Origin: Lachnospiraceae bacterium AC2028
GTDB taxonomy: Bacteria; Bacillota; Clostridia; Lachnospirales; Lachnospiraceae
Direction: 5' to 3'
Length of the DNA stretch: 64,000 nt
Assembly: GCA_000702685.1 (NCBI GenBank)
Contig: JNJD01000012.1
Span: 1-64,000, forward strand
Shown: one piece after another, positions 38,102-49,245 of the stretch
Layout: every line of letters begins with the position of its first letter
Numbering within the stretch: the first letter of the stretch is position 1
Translations under genes and position numbers: made by a program
The notes under the pieces: generated by a model
Database searches by the model: none
The model's input: the letters and a program-made list of their open reading frames with translations, nothing else
What the model was told of the DNA's origin: nothing

Positions 38102-40459
38102 TCATTTTTCATCCTTCATATACTTTTCTTCAAATTCGGAAACCGGGATCGGCTTTGAAAAATAATAACCCTGGAACATCCGGCATCCGCACTCTTCGAG
38201 GAAGCCTTTCTGTTCCTCGGTCTCAACGCCTTCCGTGATAACGGAAAGTCCCATTTCAATGGCCATATTGATGACATTTGAAAGGATGATCGTTGACTTA
38301 AGATACGTATCGGCATCCTTGATATCGCGAAGGAAGAGCATATCGACCTTGAGGACATCAACGGGCAGATTCTTAAGCGTATTGAGTGAGGAATAGCCGC
38401 TTCCGAAATCGTCCATCTCTACAATGAATCCGTCGCTGCGAAGCTGTGCTATCACGCCGAGAACGGCATCCGAATTACCGATCATCGCAGTCTCTGTAAT
38501 CTCAAGCCTGAGCTGTTCGGGCCCGATACCGTACTTCCCCGCATATCCGGTTATATCTCCGTATACATCGGTAAAATAGAAATCCCTGGGTGAGATGTTT
38601 ACGGACAGATACATATCATCATGTCCCTCCTCATTCCACCTTCCGAGGATCCTGCACGCCGTCTCCCACATATACCGGTCGACCTTTACGATGAGTCCGG
38701 TCTTTTCAAGCACTCCTATGAATCTGCCCGGAGGAAGCATTCCTTTTGTCTTGTGGTTCCATCTGATAAGGCACTCACCGCCTTTTACGCTTCCGTCAGA
38801 TGATACCTGAGCCTGTATGAACGGAATTATCTCTCCGTCTTTCATTGCATCATCTATGCTTCCCGTCACCATCTGCTCCCAGAGTATGGATTCGCGTACG
38901 GAACCGTCATAGTAAGCAACGACCTTCTGCATATCGGATTTGATGCCGTCTATAGCAAGGAATGCCCTGTCAAATATCATCTGGCTGGTAAGATCGGAGG
39001 AATCGACATTGCAGACACCGACATGCATTGTGATCGGGTATTTATAATCCCCCCTGTCTATATAGAGTGATTTGCAGATCCTGGTGAACATTACGGGATC
39101 GAAATCGTCCTTCTTAAGAAAAATACCGAACCTGTCACCCGTGATGCGGCCCACGATGCATCCGGGACCCATCGCTTCCGCAAGTCTGGATGCAATGTCC
39201 TTAAGAACATCATCCGCCCTGTCGGTTCCGAACACTTCATTGATGCTCTTAAATCCGGTAATGTTCGTTACCACTCCGACATATTCCCTGCTGTCCTTGC
39301 GGGCAAGCTTCTCATCCGTGAGCCTGTACAAAGCCGAAACATTGTAAAGACCGGTGAGCGAATCATGCATTGCAAGGAATCTTTCCTTCTCAAGTTCTAC
39401 TTCTTCGTCCGTACGGTCCTTGATCTTGGCATAGAAGCCGCAGTATTCATGGCGGCTGTCATATACATCGCTCACCTCTATATCATAGATGGTATCAAGT
39501 CCCGTCTCTTCATCGGATACCCTGCGGACGGTGGAGAACGATCCGTTCATATCATCCTCATCTTCCGTCAGCTTTTTGAAGATATCGTATGCCTCACCGT
39601 AATCCTGATCTCCGATCCCGAACATATCGGCAAAGCTGTGATTGATGAACACGACTCTTCCGGTATTGTCGAAGAGAACTATGCCGCTTTCCGAAGATCT
39701 TATGGAAGCGGAAAGCAGGCTGTTGATAAGCGTGGCAGGTTTATAAAGAGTTGTGAAAAAGACTATCAGAAGACCCGTGATACCGTAACCGACAAGCGAT
39801 GCGTCAACGGGGCTTCTGGATACCATGACTCCAACATACCATACGGCAGTAACAAACAGAGATCCGGCAATGCAGTAATACTTCACCCAATAGATCGCAG
39901 CATAACGGCTTGCCTTCCAGACAAGGAATGCGATCCCGAGAAGGACGGCAAATGTACACATCGCTCCGTGGATATAGTAATACCACTGACCCGTCACACC
40001 GTAGAATACTCTGTCCATGATCATGGGATATGCCATCGGTGCGCCGATATCACCGGACATCTGCGAAAAATCCGCGGGATCAATTACACGGATCGTATAT
40101 ACATGGTGAAATCTGTAATTAAGCGCTACGGAGATACAATCGAGAAGGCAGAGAGTTCGGAACAGCATCGTATACCACTTCCGCCTGTACTGTACGCCGC
40201 AGTAGTACATTACGAACCTCAGCAGGAAAAAGAGCATCATATCCATCCCGATATAAAGGATCGTATATCCCATATCGGCAACTTCGTAATGCCTTGTCAT
40301 GGTGACACAGCCGTCGGCTATGAATGGTATGAAGGCGGCTACAAGAAAACACGTGATATATCCTTTATAAGGATTATCGCGTGTGCCTACCACAAAGATG
40401 CTTATCGCATACAGCACCATAAAGATTGTGAGAAGGATCATGAAGGTATATGAGATCAT
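38102..40459 (-). CDS. Membrane-bound cyclic-di-GMP phosphodiesterase (7TM-PAS-GGDEF-EAL)
   Basis: The 785-residue protein has an N-terminal membrane region of about seven helices (residues 1-240), like the histidine-kinase-type 7TM domain, then a PAS domain (SGIVLFDNTGRVVFINHSF), a GGDEF domain and an EAL domain. The GGDEF motif reads TGDRF, so diguanylate cyclase activity is unlikely. The EAL domain keeps the metal and catalytic residues: E in GECLIRW, N in VNISPR, E in EITETA, DD in DDFGSGYSS, K in LKVDM, E in EGVET and Q in MFQGYYF. It is therefore predicted to degrade cyclic-di-GMP. Confidence 0.92.
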   Translation of the reverse strand: MISYTFMILLTIFMVLYAISIFVVGTRDNPYKGYITCFLVAAFIPFIADGCVTMTRHYEVADMGYTILYIGMDMMLFFLLRFVMYYCGVQYRRKWYTMLFRTLCLLDCISVALNYRFHHVYTIRVIDPADFSQMSGDIGAPMAYPMIMDRVFYGVTGQWYYYIHGAMCTFAVLLGIAFLVWKASRYAAIYWVKYYCIAGSLFVTAVWYVGVMVSRSPVDASLVGYGITGLLIVFFTTLYKPATLINSLLSASIRSSESGIVLFDNTGRVVFINHSFADMFGIGDQDYGEAYDIFKKLTEDEDDMNGSFSTVRRVSDEETGLDTIYDIEVSDVYDSRHEYCGFYAKIKDRTDEEVELEKERFLAMHDSLTGLYNVSALYRLTDEKLARKDSREYVGVVTNITGFKSINEVFGTDRADDVLKDIASRLAEAMGPGCIVGRITGDRFGIFLKKDDFDPVMFTRICKSLYIDRGDYKYPITMHVGVCNVDSSDLTSQMIFDRAFLAIDGIKSDMQKVVAYYDGSVRESILWEQMVTGSIDDAMKDGEIIPFIQAQVSSDGSVKGGECLIRWNHKTKGMLPPGRFIGVLEKTGLIVKVDRYMWETACRILGRWNEEGHDDMYLSVNISPRDFYFTDVYGDITGYAGKYGIGPEQLRLEITETAMIGNSDAVLGVIAQLRSDGFIVEMDDFGSGYSSLNTLKNLPVDVLKVDMLFLRDIKDADTYLKSTIILSNVINMAIEMGLSVITEGVETEEQKGFLEECGCRMFQGYYFSKPIPVSEFEEKYMKDEK

Positions 40460-40567
40460 ACATTTCCCCGCCCCGTATATACTTATAATTTAGTCCAAAA
40501 CGGCTTTTTTTACAAGGATACGGGCATATTTAAAGCAATTAAAACATGATCTTACGAAAAAAATACA

Positions 40568-40592
40568 GCCCGCGGAAATCAGTTCCGCGGGC
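40568..40592 (-). terminator. Terminator of the chemotaxis receptor operon
   Basis: Ten-base GC-rich perfect arms (40568-40577 and 40583-40592) with a five-base loop are followed on the minus strand by TGTATTTTTTTCG. Confidence 0.88.
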
Positions 40593-40608
40593 CGGTTTAA
40601 ACAGTTCA

Positions 40609-42315
40609 TTATTTGAAGAATGCAACGATCTCTTTAAGATTATCTGCCTGGGCACTGACTCCCTTGATCCTCTCTGCGATCTCCCGGATGGCAGTGGCGA
40701 TGTTATCGGTGCTTGCGGAAACCTCGGCGTTGGATGCGGCATTCTCTTCGGATATGGCGGACAGATCGGAAACGTTGGCAACGATCCTCTCCTTGATATG
40801 CTTAAGGGATTCGGTCTTCTCATCGATCTCCTTGATGCCGTCAACCGATTCTACGATAGCTGCTTCGAGCTTTTCGAACTCTTCCTGTGCCTCTTCGATG
40901 GTAACCTGCTCGGCATTCATGGTCTCCATGATCTCGCCCGCAAGTCTTACCGAAACTTCCGAGTTGGAAAGGATCTCTTCTGCGATGGTCCTGATCGTGG
41001 ATGCACTGTTATTGGACTGCTCGGAAAGCTGTGAAATGGAATCCGCAACAACCGCAAACCCCCTTCCGGCTTCACCCGCTCTTGCAGCCTCGATGGATGC
41101 GTTAAGGCTGAGGAGCTTCGTCTGGCTTGCTATGTCAATGATGAGGTCGATCGCCTCGTTGACCTTGGCGATGGATTCATTCGTAAGGTTGATCTGTTTG
41201 TTGATGGTCTGTACGGCTTCAACACTTCCGCGGCTGGATTCCATTACATCCTTCATCTTGTCGGAAGCAAGACGGCTGATGTTCTTCATCGTGCCTGCGT
41301 TCTTGTTGAGGTTTTCAACATTGCCGCCGATCTCGGATACGGTAGCATCCATATCGGCCGCATGGGAATTAACTTCCTGGACATTCTCCGCCATGTTCTG
41401 TGCGGTGAGCGAAAGTTCGCCTACCGCTGTGGAGATCTGTGCCGCTCCGGTTGCGGAAGAATCGGAAAGGGACATAACCTCACTTGCATCCTCGCCGAGG
41501 GCATCTGCGGAATCCTTGATCTTGGCAACGGTATCCTGAAGCACTGCCTTCATTCCGCCGATCGCGGTGATCATGTTGATATTCTCGGTTATGCCGGAAT
41601 GAGCAGAAGCATCGGATGAGATATCACCGGTTGCCATTCTTTCCATATCTTCGCTTATCATACCGGGTGCTCTTCTGACATAAACCGCAAGGATAAAGAT
41701 CAGGACTGCGAAGAATACGAACAGGATAACAGCTATGATTATCAGGGGGGTGGTAACCGATAGAATTGCCGAGCTTACGGTATCGGCAGGCTCACCGACA
41801 AAGGTCATGCCTATGATACGGCCGTCGGTGGTGTATATGGGCTGATAGTCAACGTAGTACTGCTTGCCGTTGATCATGACACCGTCGGACTGGTAATGCT
41901 GTCCGCCGTTCAGGCATGCTGCGATGACAGCATCGGATGCCTTGGTGCCCTCAAGTCTTTCATTCGTCTTCGAATCCCTGAGATTCGTAACGGCACGGGT
42001 ATCACCCATGAAGATCGTAAGTCCGAGATTCTCGGATGTATATGAATCAACGAATGTGTGATCCGCATCTTCGGTCAGGAAAATTCCCTCTCCCGCGTTG
42101 GCAATGACATCCTCTACGTAATGGTTAAATGCCATGTTCGTGGCATTGAGCCTGTCGTATACGGACTCCTCCATGGATTGCTTGGTCCTCGACGCACTTA
42201 CAAAAGTCTCAATGAGGATTGCAGTGATGATGGGAACCATTCCGAAGAGCATGAGCATCTTCAGAAAGTCGAAGCCTCCCTTCTTCATGCCGGTTGATTT
42301 GACATTGTTAGCCAT
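40609..42315 (-). CDS. Methyl-accepting chemotaxis protein 1 (single Cache sensor)
   Basis: The 568-residue receptor has two membrane segments (about residues 20-42 and 186-212), an external domain of about 145 residues with a Cache-like pattern ([22 protein letters not shown]), and a cytoplasmic signalling helix bundle with the hairpin tip [18 protein letters not shown] that contacts CheA and CheW. The first membrane segment follows a basic stretch (MKKGG). It lies 30 bases after receptor 2 and is followed by a terminator. The ligand is not known. Confidence 0.93.
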   Translation of the reverse strand: MANNVKSTGMKKGGFDFLKMLMLFGMVPIITAILIETFVSASRTKQSMEESVYDRLNATNMAFNHYVEDVIANAGEGIFLTEDADHTFVDSYTSENLGLTIFMGDTRAVTNLRDSKTNERLEGTKASDAVIAACLNGGQHYQSDGVMINGKQYYVDYQPIYTTDGRIIGMTFVGEPADTVSSAILSVTTPLIIIAVILFVFFAVLIFILAVYVRRAPGMISEDMERMATGDISSDASAHSGITENINMITAIGGMKAVLQDTVAKIKDSADALGEDASEVMSLSDSSATGAAQISTAVGELSLTAQNMAENVQEVNSHAADMDATVSEIGGNVENLNKNAGTMKNISRLASDKMKDVMESSRGSVEAVQTINKQINLTNESIAKVNEAIDLIIDIASQTKLLSLNASIEAARAGEAGRGFAVVADSISQLSEQSNNSASTIRTIAEEILSNSEVSVRLAGEIMETMNAEQVTIEEAQEEFEKLEAAIVESVDGIKEIDEKTESLKHIKERIVANVSDLSAISEENAASNAEVSASTDNIATAIREIAERIKGVSAQADNLKEIVAFFK

Positions 42316-42345
42316 ATTCTCCCTCCCTGAAATAATATGAACCGA

Positions 42346-44106
42346 TTAAATTGTAAACATACTGACGTTATCCCTGAGTTCGTCCGCAACCACTGAAAGT
42401 GCTTCGGTCTGCTTAACGACACTTTCCATGTTTTCATCAAGCAGCGTAAGGGATGCTGAGGTTTCCTCGGTCGATGCGGCATTTTCTTCCGATACCGAGG
42501 AAAGGGATTCTACTGATTCCATGATCGACTTCTTATCGTTATCGAGCGTCTGTACAAGATCGAGAATCTGCTTGTTGCCCTCCTCGGTCTCACGGAGCAT
42601 GCCTAGCATGGTTTCAAACGAATCGCTCATCGATCCGAGTGCAGTGCTTTCGGCTTCGGTCGCATTCCTGATGTCCTCGGTAAGGGACTTGTTACGGTCG
42701 GAAAGACCGGTGATCGTCTTGAGCATTCCGGTGATCTCGTTAGCGGCACCGTTGGACTCTTCGGCAAGATTCTTGATATTGTCCGCAACAACCGCGAAAC
42801 CCTTGCCGGCCTCACCGGCTCTTGCAGCTTCGATCGATGCGTTAAGTGCAAGCAGATTGGTCTGATTAGCGATGGAAATGATCAGTTCCGCAGCCTGATT
42901 GATCTGCTCCACAACAGTTGCGGTCTCGCCCACGGATTTGGCAACCTGGTCTGCCTTTTCCCTGGTGTTGGCACCGGACTTCATCAGATCTCCGAGTTCG
43001 CCCTGAACCTTGGATGACTCTTCCATAACGGCACGTCCGTTCTCAAGATTCGAGGTCGCGGCATCAAGTACAGTCTCAACCGCATTTCCAATATTGACGG
43101 TGATGTCAGCTGTGGACTGAACATCCGTAGCCATAGCCATGGCACCGTTAGAAAGTTCGGAAACAGCCTGATTGATATCCGCGATCGCTCTCTGGCTGTC
43201 CGTGATCCTCTCCTGGGATTCGGAAGCTCCGGTTTCAACGCTGTGAGCGTTTTCAACGATCTTGCCGATGGCATCACGCAGACTCTGTCTCATGTTCTCT
43301 GCGGAAGCAGCCATATGCCTGAATTCTCTTACGGGAGATTCAACCTCAAGAGGAGTTGCAAAATCGCCCTTGGACATATTGTCAATGGAAGCTCCGACTC
43401 TCTTGACACCGTCTGTAAGTGCCTTGGCGGTGATGATGACAAGTACATAGAGGAGAACAACTATTACGGCAAAAAGAATGCTCAGGGTAACAACCTTGCC
43501 GTTGATAGCTTTCTTGGCGATGGTCTTCTCGGCATCGGCCCAGGATTCCACCACATCCGTCATATCGGAGATGCCGCCTCTGGCTATCTCGAAATCTTCG
43601 TTGAAAGCGGTAATATCACCTTCGTTGGTAACGAAATTATATGTTGCAAGCCATGCATCGTAATTAACCCGGAACTCGTCATACGCATCGCGGAAAGATT
43701 TTCCTTCCACAAGAGTTCCGGTATAAAGCGACTCATCCTGGGCCGCTATCGCAGCAGCTGCATCTATCCTTTCAAGGGTCTGTCCGAGATTTTCTTCCCA
43801 TGCGGCAAGCCTTATGGCATAGAGCATCTCCATTACATCGGGAGGAAGATTTCCGTCCGACTGTGAAATGCTTATATACTGCTGTGCGGCATTCATTGCC
43901 TGATACAGATCCCTGTCCGCATTAAGGAGATTGCTGTTAACCTGATAAAGGTTATCGTAGAAAAGAGATTCCGCCTCATTGTAGGTTCCGTACATCTCCT
44001 TGCCCATCATTACAAGCGTGATGATAATGCAGATGACCGCAGGAAGTACAAGAAGCTGCAGAGCGACCATGAAAGTCATGTTGGACTTCGAGAATAGTTT
44101 CTTCAT
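42346..44106 (-). CDS. Methyl-accepting chemotaxis protein 2 (four-helix-bundle sensor)
   Basis: The start is the ATG at 44106 (MKKLFSKSN) behind GAGGGGAACGG; a longer frame upstream lacks such a site. The 586-residue receptor has membrane segments at about residues 12-33 and 210-232, an all-helical external domain of about 170 residues rich in Ala, Asn and Tyr, a HAMP-like region and a signalling domain with [18 protein letters not shown]. The helical sensor differs from the Cache domains of the other two receptors. It has its own promoter at 44171-44199. Confidence 0.92.
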   Translation of the reverse strand: MKKLFSKSNMTFMVALQLLVLPAVICIIITLVMMGKEMYGTYNEAESLFYDNLYQVNSNLLNADRDLYQAMNAAQQYISISQSDGNLPPDVMEMLYAIRLAAWEENLGQTLERIDAAAAIAAQDESLYTGTLVEGKSFRDAYDEFRVNYDAWLATYNFVTNEGDITAFNEDFEIARGGISDMTDVVESWADAEKTIAKKAINGKVVTLSILFAVIVVLLYVLVIITAKALTDGVKRVGASIDNMSKGDFATPLEVESPVREFRHMAASAENMRQSLRDAIGKIVENAHSVETGASESQERITDSQRAIADINQAVSELSNGAMAMATDVQSTADITVNIGNAVETVLDAATSNLENGRAVMEESSKVQGELGDLMKSGANTREKADQVAKSVGETATVVEQINQAAELIISIANQTNLLALNASIEAARAGEAGKGFAVVADNIKNLAEESNGAANEITGMLKTITGLSDRNKSLTEDIRNATEAESTALGSMSDSFETMLGMLRETEEGNKQILDLVQTLDNDKKSIMESVESLSSVSEENAASTEETSASLTLLDENMESVVKQTEALSVVADELRDNVSMFTI

Positions 44107-44170
44107 ACCGTTCCCCTCTCTCATAAAAAACTGATATGACATGTATTATATTATGTTGGATAATGCAAAT

Positions 44171-44199
44171 ATTATACCACTAAAAAGCCCTGTAACCAA
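44171..44199 (-). promoter_or_regulatory. Promoter of the two-receptor operon
   Basis: On the minus strand TTGGTT (44199-44194) and TATAAT (44176-44171) have a 17-base spacer, and a TGG just before the -10 makes it an extended -10 promoter. The leader is about 60 bases. Confidence 0.65.
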
Positions 44200-44216
44200 T
44201 AATCGGTATTTTTTTA

Positions 44217-46007
44217 TCAATCCAGCTCGAAACGGTCTATAACCTCCCTGAGCCTGCCGACATATTCGCGGCACTGTCCGACCTTGATACCGGTATCGCT
44301 CATTCCCTGGACGATGTCCGTGGTCTTGCCTGCTATATCGGATACACCCTCCGCAGACTCTCCGACAGCTCCGCTTATCGAAGCAACCGACCCCGCCATG
44401 CTCGCCATGGTCTCGGTCAGTTCATCCACACTGTTCTTGATGCTTGACATGCAATCCTTGAATACATCCGCATCATCCCGGTATCTGAATCCCACATCCT
44501 TGAAGGAATCGAAATTCTTAAGAACCGTATTTTCAAGGAAATCACCCATTTCCTCAAGACAGCTCTGCATCTCCGAAACGGCCGCATTCACCTCAGCTAC
44601 GATATTGTTGATATCTCCAACGGATCTGGAAGTCTGGTCGGCCAGGCTGCCTATCTCGGTAGCCACGACCGCAAATCCCCTTCCCGCTTCACCGGCTCTC
44701 GCGGCTTCTATGGATGCGTTGAGAGCAAGGAGCGATGTCTGCGACGATATCGCCATTATCGCACCGGTCAGTTCATTGATCTTCTCGACAACCTTCGAAT
44801 CTTCTATCGCTTTCTCCGACTTATTCTTTACCTGTGCAAATATTCCGCCCGTTGTATCCGATGCCCTTTCGGTGGATTCGTTAAGCTGCGTAGCCCTTTC
44901 CATGATCTCATCGGATACCGTAAATCCGTCATTGGTCTGCATCTCGATCTGATGGAGCGCATTCCGGATATTGGCTATATCGGTGTTCATCCTGTCGGCG
45001 GAAACCGCACATTCCTGCATCGAGCCGGCCATTTCCTGAGTGGTCGCGGAATTGTCGGTACACATCGAATTGACTACATCCGCCGTCTCGTTAAGCTCCA
45101 TGACATTGGCATCGATTTCCTCCGCAGCACCTCCGATATCATCGACGATCTCCCTGAGCTTAGCCCTCATATTGCCGATGGCAACGGAAATAAGCCCGAA
45201 TTCATCCTTCCTCTTCAGAAGAGCTCCGGATTTCGGATTGTGCTTCAGATTAAACGCAGCGGTGGCATTTATGATCTCAATAAGTGTATCAATGGGTTTT
45301 AAGATAAGAGTGATTATCACAAAGAAAACAATGAGGAATGTCAAAAGAAGACCTGCCGAAGCGGCGATCATCCTGTTCCTCATTGTTCTTATCGGCTTCA
45401 TTACCAGATCGTAATCTCCGGTAACCACAACGATATTACCGCCGTCCGTGAAAGCGTATCCGGCGAATTTGTCAGAACCTTTATATTCGTACACAACGGA
45501 ACCCGCGCCGATGGAAGAAGGCTTTTCTCCCGCGGAAAGCCTGGCCGTAAGGCCCTTTACCGCTGCATTTTCAACGGGGTTGCCGATCCTCTCGGAATTT
45601 GTGTGATATATGGTCATGCCGTCCGCACTGACCATATATGCATATGAACCCTCGATACCGGTAAGTTCGATATCTCCGAGAACGGGCCCGAAATAATCAT
45701 ACAGGAGCTGTCTGTTTGCTTCGGTATCGGATCTGAGCAGTTCGACCATGGCCGTTTCTCCGGCAATGCCCACACTCTCATCTCCGGTGCCTTGGCTGCA
45801 GAGCACGTTAACGGCAGTTGCCGCAGACTCGGCAACATTCATGGTGTACTTTTTATATGTCTCGGTCATGCAGCCTTCGGCATTCCTGATCGCGATCAAA
45901 AGAAGGATCGCGCATGCCGCAATGAATGCAAGCCCTATCGATACTACCAGTTTGAAAGCAACCGAATGAATTCCGGCCTTTCCGTTCCCGTTACCGTTCT
46001 GTGCCAT
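44217..46007 (-). CDS. Methyl-accepting chemotaxis protein 3 (Cache sensor)
   Basis: The 596-residue receptor has an N-terminal membrane helix ([24 protein letters not shown]), an external Cache-type domain with [19 protein letters not shown], a second helix near residue 215, then HAMP and signalling domains with [18 protein letters not shown]. It lies 44 bases after the symporter gene in the same direction, so it may be co-transcribed with lactate dehydrogenase and the symporter. The external motif is the type that senses small metabolites; the ligand is unknown. Confidence 0.93.
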   Translation of the reverse strand: MAQNGNGNGKAGIHSVAFKLVVSIGLAFIAACAILLLIAIRNAEGCMTETYKKYTMNVAESAATAVNVLCSQGTGDESVGIAGETAMVELLRSDTEANRQLLYDYFGPVLGDIELTGIEGSYAYMVSADGMTIYHTNSERIGNPVENAAVKGLTARLSAGEKPSSIGAGSVVYEYKGSDKFAGYAFTDGGNIVVVTGDYDLVMKPIRTMRNRMIAASAGLLLTFLIVFFVIITLILKPIDTLIEIINATAAFNLKHNPKSGALLKRKDEFGLISVAIGNMRAKLREIVDDIGGAAEEIDANVMELNETADVVNSMCTDNSATTQEMAGSMQECAVSADRMNTDIANIRNALHQIEMQTNDGFTVSDEIMERATQLNESTERASDTTGGIFAQVKNKSEKAIEDSKVVEKINELTGAIMAISSQTSLLALNASIEAARAGEAGRGFAVVATEIGSLADQTSRSVGDINNIVAEVNAAVSEMQSCLEEMGDFLENTVLKNFDSFKDVGFRYRDDADVFKDCMSSIKNSVDELTETMASMAGSVASISGAVGESAEGVSDIAGKTTDIVQGMSDTGIKVGQCREYVGRLREVIDRFELD

Positions 46008-46051
46008 AAACTGCCCCCCTCATATAAAAGCAATTGATTATGACGAAAATA

Positions 46052-47569
46052 TTATTTTGCGGCTTTTTCGAAATCCTCGATAACCTTACCCGTAGGTGCG
46101 GGAGTAAGAAGACTTACTATGATTATGAAAAGTGCGGATACTATGAATCCGGGAAGGAGTTCATAGATGTTCCATACACCGCCCAGAGGACGGACCAGGA
46201 ACTTCCATACGAATATCATGACGCCGCCGCTTATCATTCCGGCGAGCGCACCGTATTTATTGGTCCTCTTCCAGAACAGCGCAAAGAGCATAAGAGGTCC
46301 GAATGCGGCACCGAAGCCCGCCCATGCGAAAGATACGATCTGGAATACTGAACTGTTGGGATCCGATGCTATAAAAAGTGCGATTATACTCATCACGACA
46401 ACCGCAATTCTTGCAACGAGCATTGAGCGCTTCGCATCCTGCTTCTTGAAGATCATCTTTCCGAAGATATCATCCGATGCACTGGATGCCGCAGCAAGAA
46501 GCTGTGAATCAGCGGTAGACATGGTAGCTGCAAGTATGCCCGCAAGTATGAGTCCGGCAACGCATGCCGTGAACACGCCATGTGTGCTGAGCAGATCCGA
46601 TATCTTAATGATCGCGGTCTCGGGATCGTCAAGTACTCCTATCGATCCGTTTGCAGTCATTGCCCTTGCAACAAATCCAATGATGATAGCCGTAAACATT
46701 GCGATGAAAACCCATACGCTTGCGATCCTTCTCGAAAGAGAAAGCTTTTCTTCCTTCTCGATAGCCATGAATCTGAGAAGGATATGGGGCATTCCGAAAT
46801 ATCCGAGTCCCCATGCCATGGTCGAAACCTTGGTGAGAGTTCCGTAAGGGATAAGTCCCGTGGCATCGGAATGCATATTGTTAAGATCAAAATATCCGGA
46901 AAGGCTCTTCGCATTTTCAAATACGGCACCCCATCCGCCTGCCTGTGAAGCACCGTAGAAAAGGATTGTCGCAAGAGCGATGGTCATGATGACGCTCTGG
47001 ATAAGGTCAGTGGTGGATGCGGCAAGGAATCCTCCGAGTGTCGTATATCCGATGATGACCAGTGCGAAGATGATCATCGCAACCATATAATCGACTCCGA
47101 AAAGCGAATTGAAAAGCTTTCCGCATGCCGAGAATCCGCTCGCCGTATAGGGAACGAAGAAAATGATTATGACAAGTGCGGCGATCAGCGAAAGGACATT
47201 GTTTTCATCCCCGAACCTGTTGGAGAAGAACGAAGGGATCGTCGCCGATCCGTTTATCTGACTGTATCTTCTGAGCTTTCTTGCAACGATCAGCCAGTTG
47301 AAATAAGTACCTATTCCGAGTCCGAGCGAAGTCCAGAAAGGATCGGCAAGTCCGGATGCATAGGCAAGTCCCGGTATTCCGAGAAGAAGCCAGGAACTCA
47401 TGTCCGAAGCTTCGGCACTCATTGCCGTTACCAGGGGACCGAGTTTGCGTCCGCCGAGATAATAGTCCTCAGTGGTTTTGTTGCCCTTTGAAAACTTTAT
47501 ACCCACAAGCAGAACGAACAGCAGGTACAAAACTATCACGGCAAGGATGCAGATCTGTGTGATACTCAT
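46052..47569 (-). CDS. Sodium/solute symporter of the PutP type
   Basis: The 505-residue protein belongs to the SSS family with about 13 membrane helices. The N-terminal part with TTEDYYLGGRKLGPLVTAMSAEASDMSSWLLLGIPG (quoted in parts: DYYLGGRKLG, then ASDMSSWLLLG) matches sodium/proline symporter PutP. No proline catabolic genes are nearby. It lies 17 bases after the L-lactate dehydrogenase gene, so another sodium-coupled substrate is possible. Confidence 0.88.
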   Translation of the reverse strand: MSITQICILAVIVLYLLFVLLVGIKFSKGNKTTEDYYLGGRKLGPLVTAMSAEASDMSSWLLLGIPGLAYASGLADPFWTSLGLGIGTYFNWLIVARKLRRYSQINGSATIPSFFSNRFGDENNVLSLIAALVIIIFFVPYTASGFSACGKLFNSLFGVDYMVAMIIFALVIIGYTTLGGFLAASTTDLIQSVIMTIALATILFYGASQAGGWGAVFENAKSLSGYFDLNNMHSDATGLIPYGTLTKVSTMAWGLGYFGMPHILLRFMAIEKEEKLSLSRRIASVWVFIAMFTAIIIGFVARAMTANGSIGVLDDPETAIIKISDLLSTHGVFTACVAGLILAGILAATMSTADSQLLAAASSASDDIFGKMIFKKQDAKRSMLVARIAVVVMSIIALFIASDPNSSVFQIVSFAWAGFGAAFGPLMLFALFWKRTNKYGALAGMISGGVMIFVWKFLVRPLGGVWNIYELLPGFIVSALFIIIVSLLTPAPTGKVIEDFEKAAK

Positions 47570-47586
47570 TTAATGATTTCCTCCGA

Positions 47587-48531
47587 TCAAAGATTTTCGT
47601 CGAGTATTGCTTTTAATGTCTCACCCGATTTTTTGAGAGCGGACAGTTCTTCCTCATTAAGTTCCGCAGGTACGGGGATCTCAACTCCGCCCGCGCCTAC
47701 AATAGCCGGAAGTGAAAGTGCGACTCCGTCTATGCCGTACTCTCCGTGCAGCATACGCGATACGGGAAGGATGGATTTTTCATCCCTTATGACAGCCTCA
47801 CAGATACGGCGCACGCTCATTGCGATACCGTAATATGTAGCCTGCTTTTTCTCGATTATCTCATATGCGGCATTCTTGACATTGTCCGCGATCTCTTTCA
47901 TTGCTTTCTCATGATCGTAGTGGCCCTTGAGCTCACAGAAATCATGTACGGGGATGCCCGATATATTGGCGCTCGACCAGACGGCTATCTCACTGTCTCC
48001 GTGCTCGCCGAGTATGAATGCATGTACATTTCTCGAATCGACTCCGAGATGTTCTCCGAGCAGATATTTGAATCTTGCGGTATCGAGAACGGTACCCGAT
48101 CCAAATACCCTGTTCTCGGGAAGTCCCGAAAGCTTGACCGCTGCGGCCGTAAGGATGTCCACGGGATTTGCCACGATAAGGAGTATTCCCTCAACCTTCA
48201 CGCGGTTCAGTTCTCCCATGATGGATCTGAAGATCGCAATGTTCTTTTTGACCAGGTCAAGTCTTGTTTCACCCGGCTTCTGGTTCGCGCCGGCACTGAT
48301 CACTATGATCGCCGCATCCGCGATATCCTCGTATGTGCCCGCATATATCTGCATGGGCTTGGCATATGAAAGACCGTGTGCTATATCGAGAGCTTCGCCC
48401 TCAGCCTTTGCGGTATTCGCATCGATAAGCACCATCTCGGAAAAGAGACCGCTCTGCATAAGAGCGAACGCCGAAGCGGATCCTACAAAACCGCATCCTA
48501 TAAGAGCTACTTTTCTTGCATCAACAGCCAT
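47587..48531 (-). CDS. ldh: L-lactate dehydrogenase
   Basis: The enzyme reduces pyruvate to L-lactate with NADH. The start is ATG 48531 (MAVDARKVALIGCG), 7 bases after AGGAGG; the ATG two codons earlier is too close to that site. The 314-residue protein has the NAD motif GCGFVGSA, the active-site loop ANQKPGETR whose Gln marks lactate rather than malate dehydrogenase, and the catalytic His in GEHGDSE. It precedes the PutP-type symporter gene by 17 bases. Confidence 0.94.
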   Translation of the reverse strand: MAVDARKVALIGCGFVGSASAFALMQSGLFSEMVLIDANTAKAEGEALDIAHGLSYAKPMQIYAGTYEDIADAAIIVISAGANQKPGETRLDLVKKNIAIFRSIMGELNRVKVEGILLIVANPVDILTAAAVKLSGLPENRVFGSGTVLDTARFKYLLGEHLGVDSRNVHAFILGEHGDSEIAVWSSANISGIPVHDFCELKGHYDHEKAMKEIADNVKNAAYEIIEKKQATYYGIAMSVRRICEAVIRDEKSILPVSRMLHGEYGIDGVALSLPAIVGAGGVEIPVPAELNEEELSALKKSGETLKAILDENL

Positions 48532-48581
48532 GAACATACCTCCTTGGAAATCCGTATTTTCCGGGCAGAACGGTCTGTCCG

Positions 48582-49232
48582 TTATTTCTTTTCATATATG
48601 TTGTAGAATCTCGTGGAAAAAGGCATCGCGTATTTTGAATACTCTACAAGTTCATCGAGCCTTATGCTGAACTGCTCTCCCCACGATGCAACCTCGAGCC
48701 ATATCTCGCCGTCCGCTTCCGCGGTACCGAGGACAGTCATATAATGCTCTCTCGTTCTTTTGCCCGAGGGCTTGCGGTCCCTGTTATAGAGTGTCACAAA
48801 TTTATCCTTGAAAAGGAACGGATATCCGGGACCGGCTGCGAAGATCACGGGACAGTCGCTGTCGAGACATTTCTTGATATCCTTCGCTCCGTTCCTGAGC
48901 TGCGAGCGGGCGGTATGACCCCATCCTATCCTCATCTTCGAGCCGTGGGTAAGAAGATAGAAATTACACAGCAGAGGATAATAATATGGAGCGATCCCTA
49001 ATCCGGGGAAGACAAATACGCCTCCCTTTTCCATCTTGCGGATCTGCTCCATATATTCATTACGGCCTTCCGGCGCTTTTAAATATCCTTTATAAACGTT
49101 AAGATCGTGCAGAGCTATGACTCCGCAACCGAATCCGCGGAGTTTTTTATCCAGGTGAACCTTGGGTGTGAACCACATCTGGGAACCTGCCATATAGAAT
49201 TGTTTAAGCAGATGCTGTGTGGTCTTGCCCAA
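48582..49232 (-). CDS. C39-like papain-fold protein, unknown role
   Basis: The 216-residue protein has no signal peptide. It shows GFGCGVIALHDLNVY near residue 33 and REHYMTVLGT near residue 163, followed by IWLEVASWGEQF. A cysteine in a GCG.IAL helix start, a His in a HY..V.G strand and a downstream W.EV.SWG strand are the layout of C39-like papain folds. No signal for export is seen. The start is a TTG at 49232 with a GAGGG site 9 bases upstream, 13 bases after the degV stop, so the two are likely co-translated. No substrate is proposed. Confidence 0.6.
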   Translation of the reverse strand: MGKTTQHLLKQFYMAGSQMWFTPKVHLDKKLRGFGCGVIALHDLNVYKGYLKAPEGRNEYMEQIRKMEKGGVFVFPGLGIAPYYYPLLCNFYLLTHGSKMRIGWGHTARSQLRNGAKDIKKCLDSDCPVIFAAGPGYPFLFKDKFVTLYNRDRKPSGKRTREHYMTVLGTAEADGEIWLEVASWGEQFSIRLDELVEYSKYAMPFSTRFYNIYEKK

Positions 49233-49245
49233 TTTCAGCCCTCAC

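Noticed and set aside
39365-40453. Plus-strand open frame opposite the GGDEF-EAL gene (362 codons)
   Set aside because: The minus-strand frame has clear membrane, PAS, GGDEF and EAL domains. The plus-strand frame has none and no start signal.
40613-41539. Plus-strand open frame opposite the chemoreceptor (308 codons)
   Set aside because: It is the Ser/Ala-rich shadow of the repeated helical signalling domain.
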